Of a stretch of 64,000 nt of DNA, positions 58,377 through 64,000 are shown piece after piece. The stretch is taken from positions 140,038-204,037 of the forward strand of contig NZ_FNUS01000008.1 of NCBI RefSeq assembly GCF_900108025.1, in the 5' to 3' direction. A program made the position numbers and the translations under genes. This DNA comes from Halpernia humi (GTDB taxonomy: Bacteria > Bacteroidota > Bacteroidia > Flavobacteriales > Weeksellaceae). The notes beneath the pieces are model-generated. The model searched no databases. It was not told the origin of the DNA and saw nothing but the letters and a program-made list of their open reading frames with translations. Every line of letters starts with the position of its first letter. The stretch's first letter is position 1.

Positions 58377-60965
58377 CTAAAACGGATATCCAAATGCAAA
58401 ATTTAATGTGGGCTTAAAAGGTTGTATTTTAGAAAACCTCCATCGTTCGCCTTCAGGTTGATTTGGGTCATAAATTTTATAGGCCAAATCTACGCGAAGT
58501 GTAATGTAGGCCACATTTATTCTTAAACCTAAGCCGCTCCCAACGCCCATTTGTTTTATAAATTTATTAAATTTGAACTGATCGCCCAAGCCGTTGTCTT
58601 TTAAACTCCAAATATTTCCAGCATCGGTAAAAATCGCGCCTTCAAACATGTCTGTAAAAGGCATTCTATATTCTATTGATGTCGTGAGTTTTACATTATC
58701 TAGAATATAAGAACGAACTCTTTCATCTAATTGTGAATCTGCCGGACCTAAACCTCCAAATGCCGTCCAAGCGCGAATATCATTAGAACCACCATTAAAA
58801 TAAGACCTCACAAATGGCATATTTTGCGAGTTTCCATACGGAATTCCAACCCCTAATAATTGTCGTACGGCGAGTGTGTTTTTTCGCCCATTTTTCATTG
58901 TGAAGGTGAAATATTTTCTAAAATCCACATCAAACTTCACAAATTGTGAGTAGGGAATATTGAAAAGTGTTTTAGTAGCATCCGAGATAATATTGTCTTT
59001 CTTTTTGTTTCCACTGATGAGAGATAGCAAATTACCCGCAAATTCTACTTTTGCATTAAAATAAAAGGGATTTTCGTATTCTTTCTTGCCAATTTCATTG
59101 TATGTGAAATTGTAAATTAATGAATTTATTAAAACATCTTGCGTTTGTCTTTCTTTATTAAAAATACTTTGCACAAAATTATTGAAAGTACTATACTGCG
59201 CAGAATCAAGAGAATTTATAAAAGTAGAATCGCCAGTTATCAAAAGAGTAAGTTCATCACTAGTTAATGTACCATCGTTATAAGACGCTTGCTCTAGTGG
59301 ATGATTTATAAAATAGAGATTAAAAATATCTTGCCGGTAAGCATTATCTGCCGGGAAAAAGTCGTAATATTTATCTTTATTTTGGGTTAAACTTAATTGG
59401 GAATTAAAAATCGTTAATCGATGAGAAATACGGTCGTCCACATTTGCGAAATAATTTAAGCCTGCATTGAAATTGATTCTGCCCAAACCAATATTATTCT
59501 GCACCGAAGCACCTAAATTAAGAGATGAGGTAGGAGAGTAGCGTTTCGGGATGAGCCGCCAATAGGAAAAAGGCAACAATAACCTCGGAAATTTTAAAGA
59601 AAATTGTGTGGAAATTTCATAGGCTAAAGTTCTTTGGTTAATATCCGCTGCGTTTCTAACAGAGCCGAAAGTTCCAGAAATGCTCGAAGAAAGATTTTCT
59701 GCACCGCCAAAAATATTTCTGCTTGTTAGATCAATCGAAGGTGAAATACCGAAGTTTAGAAGTTGGCTATAATTAATATCTGTTGCGACTTTTAATTCAT
59801 ATTTTGGTAACGGTTTTAGCAAATAGAGAACATCAATAATACTATCGTTTGGCGGGGCTTTTCCACCATTTCGCAATTCTATTTGAGACGATAAAATGCT
59901 GAAATTATTCATCGATAGCAAATTCCTTTTAGTAAGATCAAGATTTTTTTGGTCGTAAATTTCACCAGGCTTTATAGTAATTGGTCGCCACAACGCACGG
60001 GTTTTGTATTGCTCATCCATTTTATAGATATTAATGCCACGCAAACTATCTTTTACAGTATTTTTTGGGAAATCTTTGACGTTATTAACAATTGCAACTT
60101 CAATTTTGCCAATGGTAGATTTTTTGTAGGTAGAATCAATCTTCATCGTTAATGGCACTTGTTTTCTACTGCTTAAAGTATCTGCAGTGAAATAGATTTC
60201 CTCATTAGAATTATTAAAATTGTAGTACCCTTTTTGTCTCATTAGATCTTCAATTCTATTTACTTCATTTTCTAGTTTGGTTTGATCTAAAATTTCACCT
60301 TGCCGAACGATGCTTTTTTTAATGTTCCACTGATAAATTTCTTTAATCTGTGGATCTTTAATATCATAGTAATATTCGCTAATAAACGTCGGGTCTTTGT
60401 GCGTAATGGTGTAATCTACTTGTGCTTTTTTAGTAGCTGAATCCAATTGATGCTTATATTCTACATGCGAATCCCAATAACCGCGATAGACTAAAAATTT
60501 TCTAATTTTATCTGCACTCGATTGCGTTTTACCTTGGTCTAAAATAATAGGTGCGGTCCCCAAAGAATGAAAAAAACGATTCCAAAATAAATTTTCGCCC
60601 ACATATTCTGGATGTTTATATTTAATGAAAAGCGAATCTCGAAGTTTTTGATTTCGCATTGCTTTGGGATAGGTTTGATATTCATTGAGAATACTATCAT
60701 ATTTCGGGTTGGAAACATTATAAAAATAAAGCCCAATCGGGAAAAAAAGTAGTTGTTTTTTGTTCGGCTTTTGGCTTACATAATCTGGGATTTGATTGGC
60801 ATAAATTTTACCATCTGTAAATTTAAAATTGTTTTTAGTAAGCAAAAACTCGCTTTGCGGCACTTTTTTAGTTGCGCTACAGCCAAAGATGAAAAGCATC
60901 GCAGTTGCAGAACAGATTAATAAGTAATACTTTTGAAAATATTTTAAAAAATGCTGTCGTCTCAT
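58377..60965 (-). CDS. TamA/BamA-type outer membrane protein, lipidated
   Basis: An 862-aa protein with a lipobox-like AMLFIFGC (Cys29 from the chosen start) after a basic N-terminus MRRQHFLKYFQKYY. It carries POTRA-like domains (residues about 30-390) and a C-terminal 16-strand barrel of the Omp85 family: GGSNDIRAWTAFGGLGPAD (the conserved GG.. RG.. barrel-lid region; here IRAW), MPFTDMFEGAIFTDAGNIW, and the last strand KPTLNFAFGYPF. Such lipidated TamA-like proteins are common in Bacteroidota. The start is ATG 60965; an upstream in-frame ATG would place extra residues before the signal. It overlaps the divergent methyltransferase gene by 15 bp. Confidence 0.9.
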   Translation of the reverse strand: MRRQHFLKYFQKYYLLICSATAMLFIFGCSATKKVPQSEFLLTKNNFKFTDGKIYANQIPDYVSQKPNKKQLLFFPIGLYFYNVSNPKYDSILNEYQTYPKAMRNQKLRDSLFIKYKHPEYVGENLFWNRFFHSLGTAPIILDQGKTQSSADKIRKFLVYRGYWDSHVEYKHQLDSATKKAQVDYTITHKDPTFISEYYYDIKDPQIKEIYQWNIKKSIVRQGEILDQTKLENEVNRIEDLMRQKGYYNFNNSNEEIYFTADTLSSRKQVPLTMKIDSTYKKSTIGKIEVAIVNNVKDFPKNTVKDSLRGINIYKMDEQYKTRALWRPITIKPGEIYDQKNLDLTKRNLLSMNNFSILSSQIELRNGGKAPPNDSIIDVLYLLKPLPKYELKVATDINYSQLLNFGISPSIDLTSRNIFGGAENLSSSISGTFGSVRNAADINQRTLAYEISTQFSLKFPRLLLPFSYWRLIPKRYSPTSSLNLGASVQNNIGLGRINFNAGLNYFANVDDRISHRLTIFNSQLSLTQNKDKYYDFFPADNAYRQDIFNLYFINHPLEQASYNDGTLTSDELTLLITGDSTFINSLDSAQYSTFNNFVQSIFNKERQTQDVLINSLIYNFTYNEIGKKEYENPFYFNAKVEFAGNLLSLISGNKKKDNIISDATKTLFNIPYSQFVKFDVDFRKYFTFTMKNGRKNTLAVRQLLGVGIPYGNSQNMPFVRSYFNGGSNDIRAWTAFGGLGPADSQLDERVRSYILDNVKLTTSIEYRMPFTDMFEGAIFTDAGNIWSLKDNGLGDQFKFNKFIKQMGVGSGLGLRINVAYITLRVDLAYKIYDPNQPEGERWRFSKIQPFKPTLNFAFGYPF

Positions 60966-61679
60966 AAAATAAAAATTATACAATCTCTCGATAAGAAGAA
61001 ATTCAGACAAAAATACAATATGTTTTTGGTTGAAGGTAACAAAATCATTCGAGAAATGCTGAATTCTTCCTTTAAAATTAAGGAAATTTTTTCAATTGAT
61101 TTGGAAGATCTTGATGTAGAATATACCGAAACTATATCCGTTTCTGCGGCAGAATTAAAAAAAATAAGTTTTCTTCAGCATCCAAAAAATTCTTTAGCAC
61201 TTTGCGAAATCCCATTAGAAAAACCTTTTCAGGAGTTAAAGCAGCAAATTATTTTAGATGGCATACAAGATCCCGGAAATTTGGGCACCATCATTCGTTT
61301 GGCTGATTGGTTTGGGATTGAGCAAATTATTTGTAGTGAAGACACAGCAGATTGCTTTAATCCAAAAGTGTTGATGGCAAGTATGGGCAGTTTTCTGCGC
61401 GTTAAAATTTATTATAAAAATTTGGAACTTTATTTATCTGAAACTAAAAATGAAAATATAGGCACAGATATGCAAGGCGAAAATATTTATGATTTTAAAT
61501 TTCCTAAAAACTTTAATTTAATTTTGGGTAATGAAGGCAACGGAATGCGGCCTAAAACTTTAGAAAACTTGCATAAAAAAATTACAATTCCACGTTTTGG
61601 AAAATCTAAATCTACTGAAAGCCTAAACGTTTCTATGGCAACTGGTATTATTTTAGGACAGATTTTCGCACAAAAATAA
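60951..61679 (+). CDS. SpoU/TrmH-family rRNA or tRNA 2'-O-methyltransferase
   Basis: A 242-aa SPOUT methyltransferase. The N-terminal substrate-binding domain is KIKIIQSLDKKKFRQKYNMF, and LVEGNKIIREML is typical for this family. The knotted SAM-binding domain is LDGIQDPGNLGTIIRLADWF (motif 1), FNLILGNEGNGM (motif 2) and IPRFGKSKSTESLNVSMAT (motif 3). All three motifs are intact. The exact RNA target cannot be told. The start overlaps the 5' end of the divergent barrel gene. Confidence 0.93.
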   Translation: MLSSHKIKIIQSLDKKKFRQKYNMFLVEGNKIIREMLNSSFKIKEIFSIDLEDLDVEYTETISVSAAELKKISFLQHPKNSLALCEIPLEKPFQELKQQIILDGIQDPGNLGTIIRLADWFGIEQIICSEDTADCFNPKVLMASMGSFLRVKIYYKNLELYLSETKNENIGTDMQGENIYDFKFPKNFNLILGNEGNGMRPKTLENLHKKITIPRFGKSKSTESLNVSMATGIILGQIFAQK

Positions 61680-61702
61680 CATAGAAATAAGGCTCTGATT
61701 TT

Positions 61703-62200
61703 TTAGATCAATTGCTCCATAGAACTCACGCTGCGGTTTTTTTCGTAATCTTCTAATTTTGTTCTTAAATATCGCAAAAGGCTTGGCGCTAAATAGATGA
61801 GAATCAAACCAAGTACTTTCTTTTTCCAATTGCTGTTGCTTAAACTTTTTTTGGCATAGTTGCCCACAAAACCTACAATGCTTAATTTGATGGCATTTTC
61901 GGCAATGCTGCTTCCTACATCACTCTTCGCAAAATTCATAATATTTTTTTTATTCATAAGTGTGCTTTTTACCTGATTTGAAATGCTTTTTACAATTTCT
62001 TTTCCATCCAAAGCCACAGATTTTTCGCCATCTTTGTTATATTCTTCTTTTAAAAAAGAATCGGAGAAACCGTGCGTTAAAACGCTCAAACTTTCTTTCG
62101 TATCTTCAAAAGTTAAAAGATCTTGCAAATCTGAAACTTCCTTTTTCAGTAAGGCTTTTTTTCTTCTAAGTTCTTCTAAACTATTGTATTTGTTTGCCAT
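61703..62200 (-). CDS. Hypothetical protein, envelope-stress cluster
   Basis: A 165-aa protein. N-terminal coiled coil (YNSLEELRRKKALLKKEVSD), middle polar part, then a hydrophobic stretch (AIKLSIVGFVGNYA; VLGLILIYLAPSLLRYL) and a basic tail. It follows the holin-like gene by 3 bp and lies in a cluster with a YtxH protein, a common flavobacterial arrangement. I do not recognise a family. A role in the envelope or in stress is only inferred from the neighbours. Confidence 0.6.
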   Translation of the reverse strand: MANKYNSLEELRRKKALLKKEVSDLQDLLTFEDTKESLSVLTHGFSDSFLKEEYNKDGEKSVALDGKEIVKSISNQVKSTLMNKKNIMNFAKSDVGSSIAENAIKLSIVGFVGNYAKKSLSNSNWKKKVLGLILIYLAPSLLRYLRTKLEDYEKNRSVSSMEQLI

Positions 62201-62203
62201 TTT

Positions 62204-62512
62204 TTAAGAATTTATAAATTTTAAGAAAAAATTAGCCACCCGTTTTTTAATGCTATTTTTAAAAAGGAGTGTGATAAAAACAAATATCAAATAAAAGCCA
62301 GCAATTAATAATATGCCATAGCCATAATTGCCGATATAATGGCCTAAAATGAGGCCTAAACCAATATTTAATAAGATTACAAAAACTAAAAACATCAAAA
62401 TAAAAAGACCCGAAAATACAAAAAACGCCAAAATTATAACGGTTTTTTCAGTAGCTTCCATTTTAAGAAGTTCAATTCTTTTGGCTAAAAATTCTTTTAA
62501 AGTTTCTACCAT
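62204..62512 (-). CDS. Holin-superfamily-III-like (phage_holin_3_6) membrane protein
   Basis: A 102-aa protein starting MVETLKEFLAKRIELLKMEA, followed by two membrane helices (about 28-52 and 62-85) and a basic end. This amphipathic helix plus two helices is the 'Actinobacterial Holin-X / phage holin family' pattern used for chromosomal proteins; there is no phage nearby, so it is not a lysis gene. I start at the ATG of MVETLKEF; a longer frame upstream lies in the terminator region. The 165-aa gene follows after 3 bp. Confidence 0.8.
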   Translation of the reverse strand: MVETLKEFLAKRIELLKMEATEKTVIILAFFVFSGLFILMFLVFVILLNIGLGLILGHYIGNYGYGILLIAGFYLIFVFITLLFKNSIKKRVANFFLKFINS

Positions 62513-62537
62513 TTTTATTTTTTTTTTAAAGTTACAA

Positions 62538-62566
62538 AAAAAGGAACTCTTCACAAGTTCCTTTTT
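62538..62566 (-). terminator. Rho-independent terminator of the YtxH gene
   Basis: Stem AAGGAACT / AGTTCCTT, extended by A and T runs, with a 7-nt loop. It separates the YtxH gene from the holin-like pair downstream. Confidence 0.85.
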
Positions 62567-62587
62567 ATTTTTAGGTCGGTTTTTAGC

Positions 62588-62974
62588 TTAAGATCTTAAA
62601 CTATCCAACTCGTTTTCTACATCTTTTGCAACATCTGCAATTTTACTCGCGGCTTGATCTCTATATTTGTCATAGCCTTCTTTCATGCTGCCAACAACTT
62701 TTTCTGTTGTGTCCTTCACAGTTTCAGAAACATTTTTGTAGGTTTCTTTTGCTTTTTCTGCTGCATCATGGTATTTGTGTTTTGCTTTTTCAGAAACTTC
62801 AGAATATTTATCTTCGGCCTGATCTTTTAATTCTTTCGCTTTCTTTTTAATCTTTTTTCGTGTTTCTGTTCCTTCCTCTGGCGCATAAAGCATTCCTAAA
62901 ACTACACCTGCAGCGGCTCCTGCTAATAATCCTGCTAATACTCCTGCTACGTTATTGCTACTTTTTTTTGACAT
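62588..62974 (-). CDS. YtxH-domain general stress protein
   Basis: A 128-aa protein with a short N-terminal membrane helix (VAGVLAGLLAGAAAGVVLGM) followed by LYAPEEGTETRKKIKKKAKE, the YtxH signature. A long helical, LEA-like stretch of K, A, E and D repeats follows (KYHDAAEKAKETYKNVSETV). YtxH proteins are stress-related in Firmicutes; a comparable role here is inferred. The terminator follows. Confidence 0.85.
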   Translation of the reverse strand: MSKKSSNNVAGVLAGLLAGAAAGVVLGMLYAPEEGTETRKKIKKKAKELKDQAEDKYSEVSEKAKHKYHDAAEKAKETYKNVSETVKDTTEKVVGSMKEGYDKYRDQAASKIADVAKDVENELDSLRS

Positions 62975-63062
62975 TTTTAATAATTTATTGTTAATATTAT
63001 TTTAATTTTTGTTGCTTTTTAAATTACAACAAACGTACCAAAAAGTAATATTACGTTATTTG

Positions 63063-63737
63063 TCATGTTTTTTTTAAATAATTGAGAATCAGTGCGATGG
63101 TTTCTTCTTTTGTTAAAAAAGTATTATCAATCAAAATAGCATCTTCGGCTTGTTTTAGTGGAGAATTTTCTCTTTCGCTGTCTATTTTGTCTCTCTTTAA
63201 TAAATTATCTCTTACTTTTTCTTCTTCAGTGTCGATGCCAGAATTTTTAAGTTCTTGAAATCTTCTTTTTGTGCGTTCCTCCACACTTGCAGTCAAGAAA
63301 AATTTGAAATCTGCATCTGGCAAAACAAAAGCGCCGATGTCTCTGCCATCCATTATAATACCGCCATTTTTGGCCAAATTTCTTTGCAATTCTAAAAGAA
63401 ATGCACGAATTTCTGGTTGTTTGGCAATGAAACTTACATTGTTATTAACTTTAATTTGCCGAATTTTGTGCGACATTTCTTCGCCATTGAGGTAAAGTTT
63501 TAGTTCATTTTTATCTTCTTTAAAGGAAATTTCTATTTTATCTAAACTTTTAAAAAGCAAATCTAAATCAATTTTTCCTTCCGAATTTTTGCAATTTTTT
63601 AAGGCGTAATAAGTCACAGCGCGATATATCGATCCTGTATCCAAATGAACAAGATTCAATTTTTTTGCAATAATCTTTGAAATGGAACTTTTGCCTGTGG
63701 AAGAATAGCCATCTACAGCAATCACCAATTTTCTCAT
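63063..63737 (-). CDS. cmk: Cytidylate kinase
   Basis: A 224-aa kinase that phosphorylates CMP and dCMP. P-loop AVDGYSSTGKSSISKIIAKK at the N-terminus, then LVHLDTGSIYRAVTYYAL (CMP-binding), GGIIMDGRDIGAFVLPDAD, and VEERTKRRFQEL (LID region). Length and motifs are normal. It ends 88 bp before the YtxH start on the same strand. Confidence 0.95.
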   Translation of the reverse strand: MRKLVIAVDGYSSTGKSSISKIIAKKLNLVHLDTGSIYRAVTYYALKNCKNSEGKIDLDLLFKSLDKIEISFKEDKNELKLYLNGEEMSHKIRQIKVNNNVSFIAKQPEIRAFLLELQRNLAKNGGIIMDGRDIGAFVLPDADFKFFLTASVEERTKRRFQELKNSGIDTEEEKVRDNLLKRDKIDSERENSPLKQAEDAILIDNTFLTKEETIALILNYLKKT

Positions 63738-64000
63738 AGCACAAATTTGCTTAAATTTTTTTTAATATTAAAATGTATTTAAAATTCTGTGAAATCAAAA
63801 AGATTTTTAGAGCCTGTTTAAATTTCATTCAATAAATTTTTTATAGCCTTTTCTTAATTTTCTAAATTAAAATAAACTCTGTTTATTCTTAAATTTAACA
63901 TTAAGAATTTCAGTGAGTTAAGTTTATTCTGATTAAGCAATCAATAAATTGATTTTTATTAAGTTTTTTAAGCGAAAATGGCTTAATTCCTTAATGGTAA
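63738..64000. other. AT-rich window end, no feature seen
   Basis: A 263-bp stretch of strongly AT-rich DNA. No ORF, RNA gene or terminator recognised; it may belong to the promoter region of cmk or of a gene beyond the window. Confidence 0.5.

Noticed and set aside
62204..62512. Holin-like gene as a sign of a prophage
   Set aside because: No other phage gene is nearby; this protein type is usual next to YtxH genes on flavobacterial chromosomes.

Overview
The window is AT-rich chromosomal DNA from a member of the Bacteroidota, most likely order Flavobacteriales (Chryseobacterium/Weeksellaceae-like). The evidence is gldF and gldG, a PorP/SprF-type protein, and many start regions preceded by the Bacteroidota -7 promoter element TAnnTTTG. 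It also includes lipoproteins and outer-membrane barrels, and an ATP synthase operon atpB-E-F-H-A-G without atpD and atpC. No tRNA or rRNA gene was recognised.

Layout. 1-8 kb: truncated dgt, a stomatin-like protein, lipoproteins, an M1 aminopeptidase and an amino-acid permease. 8.0-8.3 kb: an AT-rich divergent intergenic region with two perfect inverted DnaA boxes. 8.3-21.8 kb: a large TPR protein and a TonB-receptor-like barrel, coaD, ddl, a PASTA protein, an RluA-family pseudouridine synthase, PorP/SprF, a rhomboid with a long N-terminal extension, hemW and murI. 21.9-34.4 kb: gldG, gldF, hemJ, a 13-copy 23-bp minisatellite, a SAM hydroxide adenosyltransferase, phoH, ffh, an acyl-CoA dehydrogenase, rpsA and rplS.

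34.4-43.0 kb holds a complete type II-C CRISPR-Cas locus. A tracrRNA can be read on the minus strand: anti-repeat, nexus hairpin and UUCG terminator hairpin, with its own TATATTTG promoter. It diverges from a very long cas9 (1564 aa). This Cas9 has a four-fold internal repeat of about 55 residues between HNH and RuvC-III. A HIRAN-domain gene overlaps the cas9 stop codon. Then come a leader, 27 identical 36-bp repeats with 26 spacers, a bidirectional terminator, and cas2-cas1 converging from the other side. Both ends of the array carry sequence complementary to the nearest edge of the outermost repeat, so both outer repeats could fold into hairpins.

43.1-48.9 kb is the ATP synthase operon. 49.3-52.9 kb looks integron-like: a tyrosine recombinase is divergent from two unknown genes. 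These genes are bounded by AGATAAC/GTTATCT cores, and the core pair between them closes a large imperfect attC-like hairpin. The recombinase has an altered catalytic tail and may be decayed. 52.9-64 kb holds small membrane proteins, a DUF4287 gene whose 3' end runs into a repeat, two M16 peptidase-family proteins, a TamA/BamA-type barrel, an SpoU-family methyltransferase, a holin-like/YtxH cluster and cmk.

The two most interesting regions are the CRISPR-Cas9-HIRAN locus and the integron-like cassette region. All family assignments come from reading motifs; no database search was possible.
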